DNA from: Nostocoides sp. Soil756
GTDB lineage: Bacteria; Actinomycetota; Actinomycetes; Actinomycetales; Dermatophilaceae
DNA length: 64,000 nucleotides
NCBI RefSeq assembly: GCF_001428065.1
Contig: NZ_LMSE01000001.1
Location: 349,959-413,958, forward strand
Direction of reading: 5' to 3'
A program made the translations under genes and the position numbers. The notes under the pieces are model-generated. The model did not search any database. It was not told the origin of the DNA and saw nothing but the letters and a program-made list of their open reading frames with translations. Position 1 is the stretch's first letter, and each line of letters begins with the position of its first letter. Of this stretch, positions 19,248 to 28,041 are shown piece by piece.

Positions 19248-20459
19248 TCAGTGGCTCAGCTTGGCCCGCGCGACGGCCTCCAGGCGCTCGCCGAGGGCCT
19301 GTGGCGTCTGCTCCTCGGCGAGGGCCCGGCGCACCACGTCGGCCTGGCTGCGCGGCGTCATCCCGTCCACGGGGGTGTCGCGGTCGAGGTTGGTCGGGAA
19401 GGCGTAGCCCTCGGCGGCCGCGGCGACGACGCGGTACTGGTCGGCCTCCGGCATCCCGGCGGCCCGTGCGGCGAGCAGGGACGGGTAGACGGAGCGCACG
19501 ACGCGGTCGCGGTCGACGGTCTCCATCGCCCGACCGAACGCGGAGGAGATCTGGAGCAGGTTGGCCATCCGGCGCACGTCGGAGGTGTGGTTGGAGCCGG
19601 CCGCGTGGAAGAGCGCCGGGTTGAAGAAGACCGCGTCGCCGGCTCGCAGCGGCAGCTGGACGTGGTGGTCGGTGAAGTAGTCCTGGAACTCCGGCAGCCA
19701 GTAGGCGAGGTAGCCGTGCGAGTACTTCTGGCTGTGCGGCAGGTAGAGGGTCGGGCCGGACTCGACCGGCATGTCGCAGTGGGCCACTGCCCCCTGGAGG
19801 GTCAGCAGCGAGGAGAGGTCGTGGACCCGCCCCGGGTACCGGCCGGTGACCTCCGGCGCCTGGAAGCCGAGGTGGTAGTCGCGGTGCACCGTCTGCCCCT
19901 TGCCGCCGGGGTTGACGACGTTGATCTGCGAGGTCACCTGGTACGCCGGCCCGAGCCACGCCTCGGCCGCGAGGGCGATCATGTCGTTCGCGTAGTAGGC
20001 CACGAAGGTCTCGGGGTCGGCCACGGCGAGCTTCTCGAGGGCGTTCCACACGCGGTCGTTGGCCCCGGGGCTCGCGAAGTGGTCGCCGGCCATCTGGCCC
20101 GAGGCCTTCTCGCGCTCGATGATCGCCGCGAACGTCGTGCTCGCCCGGTCGACGACGTCGACGTCGACGGCTCCCTCCATCACGACGATGCCGGGCCCGT
20201 CGGCGAGGGCGTCGGCCAGCTCGGCCCGCACCGCGTCGGCCGCGGCGGGGTCCGCGAGGACCGGTCGCAGCGCCCGGGCGTCGTAGATGGGGACGCCCTG
20301 CTCGACCCGGGTGGCGTGGGGGTGGCGGGCCGGGTCGGTGCGGTCCTCGAGCACCCGCAGGAGGTCCTCGAGGTGGCAGTCCTCGGCCCGGCGGTATCCG
20401 TGGGCCGCGGGGTGCATCGGGGCGTCCGGGTACGTCGGGGTGGTCGAGGGTGTCGTCAT
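19248..20459 (-). CDS. Phytanoyl-CoA dioxygenase (PhyH)-family Fe(II)/2-oxoglutarate oxygenase
   Basis: A 403-residue protein of the PhyH family. The iron facial triad is visible as His192-x-Asp194 in TVHRDYHLGF and His285 in NPALFHAAGSN, with an Arg at 296-297 suited to 2-oxoglutarate binding. Residues 1-90 form an N-terminal extension. The ATG at 20459 has GAAGGAG upstream; an earlier in-frame ATG lacks support. It diverges from a LacI regulator and lies beside inositol dehydrogenases, so it may hydroxylate or demethylate an inositol derivative such as a methylated inositol. That function is a guess; the family assignment is firm. Confidence 0.8.
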   Translation of the reverse strand: MTTPSTTPTYPDAPMHPAAHGYRRAEDCHLEDLLRVLEDRTDPARHPHATRVEQGVPIYDARALRPVLADPAAADAVRAELADALADGPGIVVMEGAVDVDVVDRASTTFAAIIEREKASGQMAGDHFASPGANDRVWNALEKLAVADPETFVAYYANDMIALAAEAWLGPAYQVTSQINVVNPGGKGQTVHRDYHLGFQAPEVTGRYPGRVHDLSSLLTLQGAVAHCDMPVESGPTLYLPHSQKYSHGYLAYWLPEFQDYFTDHHVQLPLRAGDAVFFNPALFHAAGSNHTSDVRRMANLLQISSAFGRAMETVDRDRVVRSVYPSLLAARAAGMPEADQYRVVAAAAEGYAFPTNLDRDTPVDGMTPRSQADVVRRALAEEQTPQALGERLEAVARAKLSH

Positions 20460-20559
20460 CGTCGTCTCCTTCGGGGCGGAGCGTGCGGACCGCCGGGGTC
20501 GTCGCGGGGACGCGTCGTGGGTCCAGCCTCCTCCCGGGGTGGCCGGCGCGGTGGCCCGG

Positions 20560-20580
20560 AACACCTCAGAAACACCTCAG
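20560..20580. promoter_or_regulatory. Direct repeat AACACCTCAG in PhyH/LacI divergent promoter
   Basis: AACACCTCAG occurs at 20560-20569 and again at 20571-20580, one helical turn apart. It lies between the divergent PhyH (20459) and LacI (20634) starts, so it is a candidate binding site or overlapping promoter element for that LacI protein. It differs from the TGTCCTNACA motif. Confidence 0.35.
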
Positions 20581-20633
20581 TGCGAGCGGCCACGGGGGTG
20601 GTGCGTAACGGCGCGGCCGACGACGATGGTCGG

Positions 20634-21683
20634 GTGCCCCGTCGCAACCACCGGATCCGTGACGTCGCGGAGCAGGCGGGCCTGTCCGTCGCGACCGTCG
20701 ACCGGGTCCTGCACGGCCGCGCCGGGGCCAGCCCGCGCGCCGTGCGCGCCGTCGAGACCGCCCTCGTCGAGCTCGACCGGCAGTCGACGCGCCTGCGTCT
20801 CTCACGCCGGACGCTGCTGGTCGACGTCGTCCTCGACGCACCGGCCCGTTTCCGGGACGCCGTCCGCGCCGCCACCGAGGAGTCCCTCACGACCGTGCGT
20901 CCCGCGACCGTCCGGGTCCGCTTCCACGAGCATGACGGCGCCGACCCGGCCGAGCTCGCCCGGGCCGTCGACCGGGTGGGGTCCGGCGGCCGGGTCAGCC
21001 ACGGGGTGGTCCTCAAGGCTCCCGACGACGCGCAGGTCGCGGCGGCGGTGGCGCGGGCGGCCGATCGCGGCATCCCGGCCGTCACGCTCGTGACCGACGT
21101 CGCCCGTTCGGGGCGGGTCGCCTACGTCGGCCTCGACAACCGGGCCGCCGGGGCGACGGCGGCGTACCTGCTCGGGGGGTTCCTGCACGGCCGCGAGGGG
21201 GCGGTGCTCGCCTCGGTGAGCCACCGGGCCTTCCAGGGGGAGCAGGAGCGGTTCGAGGGACTGGTGGAGCGGCTCCGTGTCGTCGACCCGGGCCGGGCGG
21301 TCGTGCGGGTCGGCGACGCCCACGGCGACGACGACGCCATGGCCGAGGTCGTCGCCGAGGCGCTCGCCCGCCACCCCGACATCGTTGGGGTGTACTCGAT
21401 GGGCGGCGGCAACGGCGGCATCGCTCGCGCGCTCGAGCAGGCGGGGCGCGGGGGCGTGCCCTTCCTCGGCCACGACCTCGACGCCGACAACCGGGTGCTC
21501 CTGCGCACCGGCGTGCTGACGGCGGTGCTGCACCACGACCTGCGGGCCGACCTGCGCGCCGGCTTGGTCCAGCTGCTGCGGGCGCACCGGCTGCTCCCCG
21601 GTGCACCCACGTCGACCATGTCGGCGCCGCAGGTGGTCACGCCGTGGAACCTGCCGCCGAGACTGTGGGCCGGAGCGGTATGA
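20634..21683 (+). CDS. LacI-family transcriptional regulator (divergent from PhyH gene)
   Basis: A 349-residue regulator. The helix-turn-helix RIRDVAEQAGLSVATVDRVLHG at the very N-terminus is LacI-type, followed by a periplasmic-binding-like sensor with VGVYSMGGGNGGIARAL and FLGHDLDADNR blocks, a subgroup near sugar-binding proteins. The GTG at 20634 starts 6 codons before the HTH; an alternative in-frame GTG is at 20601. Divergence from the dioxygenase gene with a direct repeat between them suggests it controls that gene and perhaps itself. Confidence 0.8.
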   Translation: MPRRNHRIRDVAEQAGLSVATVDRVLHGRAGASPRAVRAVETALVELDRQSTRLRLSRRTLLVDVVLDAPARFRDAVRAATEESLTTVRPATVRVRFHEHDGADPAELARAVDRVGSGGRVSHGVVLKAPDDAQVAAAVARAADRGIPAVTLVTDVARSGRVAYVGLDNRAAGATAAYLLGGFLHGREGAVLASVSHRAFQGEQERFEGLVERLRVVDPGRAVVRVGDAHGDDDAMAEVVAEALARHPDIVGVYSMGGGNGGIARALEQAGRGGVPFLGHDLDADNRVLLRTGVLTAVLHHDLRADLRAGLVQLLRAHRLLPGAPTSTMSAPQVVTPWNLPPRLWAGAV

Positions 21684-21703
21684 CGTCTCCGCCTCTGTAC
21701 TGA

Positions 21704-21713
21704 TGTCCTTACA
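21704..21713. promoter_or_regulatory. Operator-like site TGTCCTTACA upstream of fourth Gfo/Idh gene
   Basis: TGTCCTTACA inside GATGTCCTTACATGC is identical in core to the copy at 9298. It ends 18 bp before the ATG of the downstream dehydrogenase, placing it over or just past the promoter, a typical repressor position. Confidence 0.6.
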
Positions 21714-21731
21714 TGCCGCTACGGTGGGCCC

Positions 21732-22775
21732 ATGACGACGGAGTCCCTGCCCACGCCCCGCACCCCCGACTCCGCGCAGGCCCCGGCTCTGCGGTGGGGC
21801 GTCCTCGGCACCGGATGGATCGCCGACACCTTCGTCCGCTCGCTGCACGCCCACACCCGGCAGGTCGTCCAGGCCGTCGGGTCCCGCACGCTGGAGTCGG
21901 CCGAGCGCGCGGCGCGAGCCTGGGAGGCGCCGGTGGCGCACGGCTCGTACGAGGCGCTCGTCGCCGACCCCGACGTCGACGTCGTCTACGTCGCGACGCC
22001 CCACAACTACCACCTGCCGCACGCCCTGCTGGCGATCGAGGCGGGCAAACACGTCCTCGTCGAGAAGCCGGTCGGGCTCGACGCCGCGGAAGCCCGGGCC
22101 ATCGGCGACGCAGCCGAGCGCGCGGGCGTCTTCTGCATGGAGGCGATGTGGACCCTCTTCCTGCCGAAGTTCGACGTCGTGCGCCAGCTGCTGACCGACG
22201 GCGTGCTCGGCCGAATCGTCATCGCCCAGGCCGACATGGGGGAGCGGTTCGACCCCCCGCACCGCGTGACCCAGGTCGACCTCGCGGGGGGTCCCCTCCT
22301 CGACCTCGGCACCTACGCGGCGACCTTCGCGACCTGGGTGCTCGGTGAGCCCGACGAGGTCACCGCCGTGGCCACGCCCGGCCCCGGCGGGGTCAACGGC
22401 CAGCTGGCAGTGGCGCTGCGGACGGCGTCGGGGGCCATCGGCTCACTGCACACCTCGATCCTCGCCGACAGCGCGACGACCGCGAACGTCATCGGCACCG
22501 AGGGCCGGATCGATCTCGGCACCCGGTACTACCTGCCGGGCCCGATGACCCTGCACCAGCGCTGCGGTCCCACGTTGTCCTGGTCCGAGCCGATGGTCGA
22601 GCACGCGGCGCTCCACTTCGAGGCGGCCGAGGTCGCCCGGCGCATCGTCGGGGGCGCGACCGGCTCGCCGCTGCGCCCCTGGGCCGACACCGTCGCGACC
22701 CTCGAGCTGATGGACCGGGTCCGGGCGGCCACCGGCCTGGACTTCGAGGAGGCCCGGGCGGTCCGGGGGCTCTGA
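21732..22775 (+). CDS. Gfo/Idh/MocA family oxidoreductase (fourth), dihydrodiol/xylose dehydrogenase-like
   Basis: A 347-residue dehydrogenase. The Rossmann segment is WGVLGTGWIADTF and Lys112 is in VEKP. EAMWTLFLPKFDVVRQLLTDG and DLGTYAATFATWVLG are typical of the branch containing dimeric dihydrodiol dehydrogenase and glucose/xylose dehydrogenases, not classic IolG. A regulon-type operator lies 18 bp upstream, so it probably acts on an inositol-related substrate or a sugar taken up with it. Transcribed alone, convergent with the flavoprotein gene (2-bp gap). Confidence 0.8.
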   Translation: MTTESLPTPRTPDSAQAPALRWGVLGTGWIADTFVRSLHAHTRQVVQAVGSRTLESAERAARAWEAPVAHGSYEALVADPDVDVVYVATPHNYHLPHALLAIEAGKHVLVEKPVGLDAAEARAIGDAAERAGVFCMEAMWTLFLPKFDVVRQLLTDGVLGRIVIAQADMGERFDPPHRVTQVDLAGGPLLDLGTYAATFATWVLGEPDEVTAVATPGPGGVNGQLAVALRTASGAIGSLHTSILADSATTANVIGTEGRIDLGTRYYLPGPMTLHQRCGPTLSWSEPMVEHAALHFEAAEVARRIVGGATGSPLRPWADTVATLELMDRVRAATGLDFEEARAVRGL

Positions 22776-22776
22776 C

Positions 22777-24024
22777 TCAGCCGCGGCCGGCTGTCCGCAG
22801 GACGCCCGCCAGCGCCGCCAGGTCGCCCCCGGCCGCGCGAGCGGCGTCCAGGTCGACGCGAGCGCCGGCGGCGATGGCGGCCGCGGCGGCCCGCACCGGG
22901 CGCGCCACCCCTGGGCCGGTGGTCACCCCACACACGGCCAGCAGCCGGCCCGCGGCGTCGAGCGACAGCACTACCGGCGCGGCGGCGTCCCCGACCAGCA
23001 CCTCGGTGGCGCCGGCCGGTGCCACCCCCATCGACTGCATCGACGCGTCGCCCTGGTCCGACCACGACCAGGGGACGTCGTCGAAGGGGTCGTCGACGCC
23101 CAACGCCGTGGCTGCGGCGACCGCGCCCTGGCGGCCGGCGGCCGTGTAGGACTCCAGGCGCTCGCCGCGTCCACCGCCTGCGGCCCGCATCCGCACCACG
23201 TCGCCGGCGGCGAGCACCGCCGGGTGCGAGGTGCGCATACCGGCGTCGACCACCACCCCGTCGTCGACGGTGAGGCCGGCCGCCTCGGCCAGAGCCGTGC
23301 GCGGTGCCACCCCGATGCCGGCCACGACGGCGTCGGCAGCCATCTCGGACCCGTCGGACAGGTGCACCCCCACGACCCGCCCGGCCTCGCGCCGCACCTC
23401 CTGCACGGTGACGCCGGTGCGGACGACCACGCCGGCGGCCTCGTGCCGCCGGGCCAGCCACGCGGCCACCGGCGCCGGCACCCCGCGGGGCAGCAGCCGG
23501 TCGGCGGCCTCGACGACCTCGACCGGGACTCCGCGCGCCACCGCGGCCGCGGCCACCTCGAGCCCGATGACGCCGCCGCCGACCACCACGAGGCGACCGG
23601 CGGTGCCGAGCACAGCGGTGAGCGCGGCGGCGTCGGCCGCGTCGCGCAGGGTCAGCACGTCCGGGCCGTCGGCGCCGGGCACCACGAGCCGGCGCGGCTC
23701 GGCCCCGGTGGCCAGGATCGCCGCCTCGAACGCCCACGTGGTGCCGTCGTCGGTGGTGAGGATGCCGGCGTCGGGGTCGATCGCCTCGACCCGGGTGCGC
23801 GGCCGCACGAAGACGTGCTCGAGCCAGGGGGCGCCCGGTGGCAGGAGTGAGGGGATGTCGGCGCCGGGGGCGAGGAGGACGTCCTTCGACAGCACGGTGC
23901 GGTCGTAGGGTCCGCGGGGCTCGGCGGTCAGCACGGCGACCGTGGCTCCGGCCTCGGCGAAGCGGCGGGCGGCCCCGGCGGCGGCCGGCCCGCCCCCGAC
24001 GACGACGAACCGCGGCGACTCCAT
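22777..24024 (-). CDS. NAD(P)/FAD-dependent oxidoreductase (ferredoxin reductase-like)
   Basis: A 415-residue flavoprotein of the putidaredoxin/rubredoxin-reductase type. It shows an N-terminal FAD fold FVVVGGGPAAAGAARRFAEAG, a YDRTVLSKD block, an NAD fold VVVGGGVIGLEVAAA, the AVLAAGDV motif and a C-terminal reductase domain with an unusually Ala-rich end. It would transfer electrons from NAD(P)H to a ferredoxin for an oxygenase or P450, but neither is adjacent. The PhyH-type enzyme nearby does not need such a reductase. It is followed closely by a TauE/SafE-family gene. Confidence 0.8.
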   Translation of the reverse strand: MESPRFVVVGGGPAAAGAARRFAEAGATVAVLTAEPRGPYDRTVLSKDVLLAPGADIPSLLPPGAPWLEHVFVRPRTRVEAIDPDAGILTTDDGTTWAFEAAILATGAEPRRLVVPGADGPDVLTLRDAADAAALTAVLGTAGRLVVVGGGVIGLEVAAAAVARGVPVEVVEAADRLLPRGVPAPVAAWLARRHEAAGVVVRTGVTVQEVRREAGRVVGVHLSDGSEMAADAVVAGIGVAPRTALAEAAGLTVDDGVVVDAGMRTSHPAVLAAGDVVRMRAAGGGRGERLESYTAAGRQGAVAAATALGVDDPFDDVPWSWSDQGDASMQSMGVAPAGATEVLVGDAAAPVVLSLDAAGRLLAVCGVTTGPGVARPVRAAAAAIAAGARVDLDAARAAGGDLAALAGVLRTAGRG

Positions 24025-24034
24025 CGGCCCGAAC

Positions 24035-24808
24035 CTAGCCGACGAGCAGCGCGACGGCCGCGACGGCGGAGGTGAGGAGCACCGCCACGTCGAAGGCGCG
24101 CTGGCTGATCCGGGCCACGGTGGCCGAGCCGACGACGCCGCCGAGCACGACGAGCGGGGCGAGCAGGCCGGCGCGGGCGACGTCGGCGCCGTGCAGCAGC
24201 CCGAGCCCGATCGAGAAGGGCACCTTCACGAGGTTGACGACCAGGAAGAACCAGGCGTTGGTGCCGATGAAGCGGCGCTTGTCGATGCCCGCGGCCGACA
24301 GGTAGAGGGTCATCACCGGCCCGGCGGCGTTGGCGGTCATGGTCGCGAACCCGGCCGCGCTGCCGGCGCCCCAGGCGGCGGCCGGGTGGCCCGCGGCCCG
24401 GGCCGCGCCGGTGGCGCCCTCGTCACTGTCGGCGCGCCGCCGCCGCGACCACAGCTGGAGCCCGAGCAGCACCAGCAGCACGCCACCGATCGAGCGGCGC
24501 AGCGTCTGGTCACCGACGTGGGCCAGGAACAGCGATCCCAGCGCCAGGCCGGGCAGCACCGCCGGCAGCAGGCGCCGCACCAGCGCCCAGTCGGCGTCGC
24601 GGCGGTAGTGCCACACCGCCACGAGGTCACCGACGATCAGGACGGCCAGGATGGCGGCCGTCGACTGGCGCGCCGGCAGGATCGAGGCGAAGAGGGCCAC
24701 CGCCACGACGGCCAGCCCCCCGAGCGCGGTCTTGGAGTACCCGATCACGGCCGCGGCCAGCGCCATGAGGGCCAGGCCCACGAGGGTCCCGCCGAAGAGG
24801 TCGAGCAT
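24035..24808 (-). CDS. TauE/SafE-family sulfite/anion exporter
   Basis: A 257-residue membrane protein with about eight hydrophobic segments and the TauE/SafE-type repeat architecture. GFATMTANAAGPVMTLYLSAAGI (about 167-189) is a recognised family block. Substrate in the family varies (sulfite, sulfonates, carboxylates) and nothing here identifies it. It lies upstream of the flavoprotein gene, 10 bp apart, so both could be cotranscribed. Confidence 0.75.
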   Translation of the reverse strand: MLDLFGGTLVGLALMALAAAVIGYSKTALGGLAVVAVALFASILPARQSTAAILAVLIVGDLVAVWHYRRDADWALVRRLLPAVLPGLALGSLFLAHVGDQTLRRSIGGVLLVLLGLQLWSRRRRADSDEGATGAARAAGHPAAAWGAGSAAGFATMTANAAGPVMTLYLSAAGIDKRRFIGTNAWFFLVVNLVKVPFSIGLGLLHGADVARAGLLAPLVVLGGVVGSATVARISQRAFDVAVLLTSAVAAVALLVG

Positions 24809-25157
24809 CCCTGCAGGCTACGGGCGACGCGGATCCGCTGCTCCGAGCGACCACGGCCGGGCGGCGTCCCGGGTCAGGGGGTCAGCCGGTGGCGGCCCGC
24901 CTACCCCGGCCGCCGGGGTGGGCCTGCTTCCAGGGTTGCCGAGCGCTGTTCTTGTGAATGGTCTCCGGTGAAAGTCGGACCTTCCGAAGGTAAAACCTTC
25001 GTCAAATTGTTCGTCGTCCAGTGACCTGGAGCCGCTGTTGGTTCTACGGTCGGCGCAATGCCACGGAGGCGGTGACGCGCGAGGGGCAGTCGAGGATCTG
25101 TCGGCTGTGGTGGGATGGGGTTGTCGTCGTGCGTGCTGGTTCGGGGTTGTCTGTCAT
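24809..25157. other. Gene-free stretch before the Rhs fragment
   Basis: About 350 bp with no convincing gene. The left part is GC-rich; from about 24930 the composition drops and ACCTTC-C-GAAGGT (24979-24991) forms a 6-bp inverted repeat, repeated in part as AAAACCTTCG just after. An open frame starting at 25021 enters the Rhs gene, but its first 45 codons (Trp/Arg/Cys-rich) look unlike Rhs and are not counted as coding. This probably marks the left edge of the island. Confidence 0.4.
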
Positions 25158-26937
25158 GTCGTCGTATGACGCCGACGGGAACATGACCACCCAGACCCTG
25201 CCCGGCCGGCTCACCCAGAAGACCACGTTCGACGAGGGTGGGGAACCGGTCCAGCTGCAGTACCTGGGCCAGGTCACCCCGGTCACCGTGAGCACCGACC
25301 CGAGCACCGGGGAGGCCACGTACACCCCGGGCACCCCCGTGCAGGACCAGCCGTGGCTGACGTGGTCCACTCTCGACGACGTCACCGGCCGGGCCCGGTT
25401 CGAGGCGACCGGGACCGGCGCCGCGTTCGACGGCGGCAACGGTGTGGCCACCATCGACGCCGTCACCGACTGGACCGCCGGCGCGGTCGGGCAGGCCGCC
25501 AGCTACGGGCGCGAGTACCGCTACGACGGCGCCGGGCGCCTGACCCACGTCACCGACGACGCCACCACCCTGGACGCCACCACCGGACAGCCCGTCCCGA
25601 CCTGCACGGAACGGGACTACACCTTCGACGCCAACGGCCGCCGCACCCACCTGGCCACCCTGACCCATGATGGCGGTGACTGCGCCGCGACCGGCACCAC
25701 CACCACCGTCGCCACCACCGGCTACGACACCGCCGACCGGCCCACCACCGGCAAGGACGGGGTCGGGACCTACGCCTACGACCTGCTCGGGCGGCAGACC
25801 ACCCTGCCCGCAGCCGACGCACCCCTCCAGGGCGCCGGCGATGTCACCCTGGGCTACTTCGACGACGACCTGCCCCGCAGCATCACCCAGAACGGCACCA
25901 CGACCACCTTCACCCTCGACGCCGCCGCCCGCCGCTCCGTCCAGACCACCACCACCTCATCCGGCACCACCGCCACCACGACCCGCCGGTACACCGACAG
26001 CGGCGACAACCCCGCCTGGACCGAGGTCACCACCAGCGCCGGCACCACCACCACGAGGTACGCGCAGTCCATCGGCGGGGACCTGTCCGCCAGCATCGAC
26101 GACACCACCGGGAACGCCACCCGCGGCGACACCACCCTGTCCCTGGCCAACCCCCACGGCGACATCGTCACCACCGTCACCATCCCCGCCACCCACACGT
26201 CGACCACCTCCGCCACGCAGATCGGCGGGTGGGCCAGCTACGACGAGTACGGCAACACCACCACCGCCGACACCGTCAACGGGCCCCTCGGCTACGGCTG
26301 GCTCGGCGCCAAACAACGCTCCACCACCACCGCCACCGCCGGGCTGACATTGATGGGTGTGCGGCTCTACAACGCCACACGCGGACTCTTCACCGCCCCC
26401 GACCCCGTCCCCGGCGGCAACGACAACACCTACAACTATCCCAATGACCCCGTGAATAAACTCGATCTTAATGGAATGTGGAGCGTCTGGGGCGCCCTCG
26501 CGGCTGTAGCTGTCGTCGCTTCCGTTGCTGCCATGTTCACGCCGGTGGGGTGGGTGGCCGCCCTAGCGTGGGGCGCCTCAGCGATTCTGGTGGCTCACGA
26601 CGGTTACGGTTGCGCTCGGGCACGGTCATGGCGGGGGTGTTCAGACTTTGCTGTTGACGTCGCGACATTAGGCGTGGGAAAGGGTGCGGGCCACCTCTTC
26701 GGTAAGTACCTAATGCGAAAGGCGGCGAGGGCCGCACATTCGATCGGCCGCCAATACCCTAAGGGAGTCAGACATATGGGGCACGCTTACCGTGGCGCTA
26801 GAAAGGCTGCAGCACATGCCGCGCGCGCGGGTGAACGGAGGTTGCAGCGATCGGCCCATCGCGTCGTGAAAGGATATGCAGCCGCCACTGCAGGGTTTGG
26901 TGCGTGGCAGTCATATCGTAATCGAGGAATGTGGTGA
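25158..26937 (+). CDS. RHS-repeat core with C-terminal toxin tip, 5'-truncated
   Basis: About 592 residues. YD-type Rhs repeats begin at YDADGNMTTQTL and recur (YDGAGRLTHVTDD, YTFDANGRRTH, YAYDLLGRQTTL). The core ends with the conserved GVRLYNATRGLFTAPDP...NYPNDPVNKLDLNG, after which a 153-residue tip (26476-26937) begins. There the codon usage and GC content fall abruptly. The tip has a hydrophobic start (about 35 residues), then a basic Arg/Lys/His-rich region; no known nuclease motif is evident. There is no signal peptide or N-terminal delivery region, so this is an orphan cassette or a pseudogene. A small membrane protein overlapping its stop fits an immunity gene. The start given is where homology begins; the frame is open from 25021. 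Confidence 0.6.
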
Positions 26938-27407
26938 CTCTGCAGTTTCCAGGGCTTGATTTCGTTGCGAATCAGGATCTTGAGGGGTACCGAAATCTGA
27001 TGCTCCGTTCGCGAACGACAGCAAAGGGCAGGCGGCAACTCAAGTTGGACCGGGCGGAAGTAGCCAGCGTGCGGGCTATCGGTCATGGCAGGGAAGCCGT
27101 AGGTTGGCTCGGCAGTTTCCTTGCGATTTCGCTCGTTGTGGGCCTAAGCTTTCTTTTCCCTGACCGGGCTCTGAACTGGCGTGTTTTCGGCTTTGCCTGC
27201 CTGTTGGTGGCTGGCCCATTTGGTGGCTACTACTTAGAAGCGGCGCGCATCCGTTCAGGCGTGCAAACTAATCATGGTGGCGGCACCGTCTCGGCTCGCG
27301 CAAACGTCTCTCTTGCGAACCCTTGGCCCGGCGCGGCGCGGACAACGGCCTCCATTTTTGTCCTTGGTCTACTAGTCGGGGGCGCCATGGACGTGTGGTA
27401 TTCGTAG
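26931..27407 (+). CDS. Small membrane protein, candidate immunity protein for the Rhs tip
   Basis: A protein of about 158 residues (GTG at 26931; another GTG at 26934 overlaps the Rhs stop) with three hydrophobic segments: about 54-76, 84-102 and 136-152. The N-terminal 50 residues are polar and basic. No known family recognised. Base composition is low-GC like the preceding toxin tip. The 4-7 bp overlap, opposite character to the toxin and position immediately 3' fit the immunity gene of an Rhs toxin; its membrane location would suit a toxin acting at the membrane. That function is inferred from context alone. Confidence 0.55.
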   Translation: MVTLQFPGLDFVANQDLEGYRNLMLRSRTTAKGRRQLKLDRAEVASVRAIGHGREAVGWLGSFLAISLVVGLSFLFPDRALNWRVFGFACLLVAGPFGGYYLEAARIRSGVQTNHGGGTVSARANVSLANPWPGAARTTASIFVLGLLVGGAMDVWYS

Positions 27408-27942
27408 GCGGATTTTCGCTGATTGTGGCTCTAGAACCTGGTGTGGGGCTAGGGCCTACTTGTCGCGCGTCAGACTTTGTCCCGAGTCGGGTCTGTCCCG
27501 CTGCGAGGTTTTCGGCGGAGCCGTACTGGTAGCCCCGCGCCTGGATGCGATCCGAGGGTGTGCGGCCGTCGCGGCTGACGTGGCTGAAGTAGTCGTACCG
27601 GCCCATGTCGAGACTGTGCAGGCGCGCGGCCTTGGCCAGCGCGGGATGGACCCTCAGGGGGGCGCATCCGGCCTTGGCGCGCTCCTGGTTGACCAGGGCC
27701 ACCGCCCCATGCATGAGCTGCCCGGAGGACACCGCCGTCGTGGAGCCCACCACGACGGGGCTCGCCACGGCCGGCGGTGCCACGCCGAGGACGAGAGCCA
27801 AGAGGGCGCCGGCGACGAGGGCCCCGGGCGAAGCGGAAGGGCGGTGGCGGGCGACGAGTGCGGGCAACGGTTCGCCTCGAAGGAGGGTCGACCCGAGGTC
27901 GACCGAGCGGGTACTGGTGACGACACGCCCTGCCCGCCTCAT
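27268..27942 (-). pseudogene. CAP (SCP/PR1)-domain secreted protein, 3'-truncated
   Basis: The N-terminal half is a good secreted CAP-domain protein: a signal peptide (hydrophobic core ALVAGALLALVLGVAPPAVA) and the CAP start VNQERAKAGCAPLRVHPALAKAARLHSLDMGRYDYFSHVSRDG, running to GSAENLAAGQT. After codon 27490-27492 the expected remainder (the W..SPGHR.NIL motif and C-terminal strand) is missing and a non-homologous tail runs on antisense to the immunity gene. The gene was probably broken by arrival of the Rhs island, whose right boundary is therefore near 27490. A TGTCCCG heptamer occurs at 27478 and 27494. Confidence 0.7.
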
Positions 27943-27988
27943 CCGCGCTCACCATGGCACAGCGCTCGCCAGGGCACGGCCGGAACGC

Positions 27989-28025
27989 GAAGGACCCGTC
28001 CCTCCGGTGGAGGGACGGGTCCTTC
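27989..28025. terminator. Strong hairpin terminator
   Basis: A perfect 17-bp stem (GAAGGACCCGTCCCTCC paired with its complement) around a 3-nt loop, located 16 bp downstream of the desaturase stop on the minus strand. It should end desaturase transcription and may insulate the CAP gene promoter region. Confidence 0.8.
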
Positions 28026-28041
28026 GAACGGCGGAGGGCTC

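Noticed and set aside
23942..25024. Plus-strand open frame opposite the flavoprotein and TauE genes
   Set aside because: Its His/Gly/Arg-rich product has no domain, and the minus-strand genes have clear family motifs.
25021..25157. N-terminal extension of the Rhs open frame
   Set aside because: Trp/Arg/Cys-rich with no Rhs similarity and no Shine-Dalgarno; probably the insertion edge, not coding.
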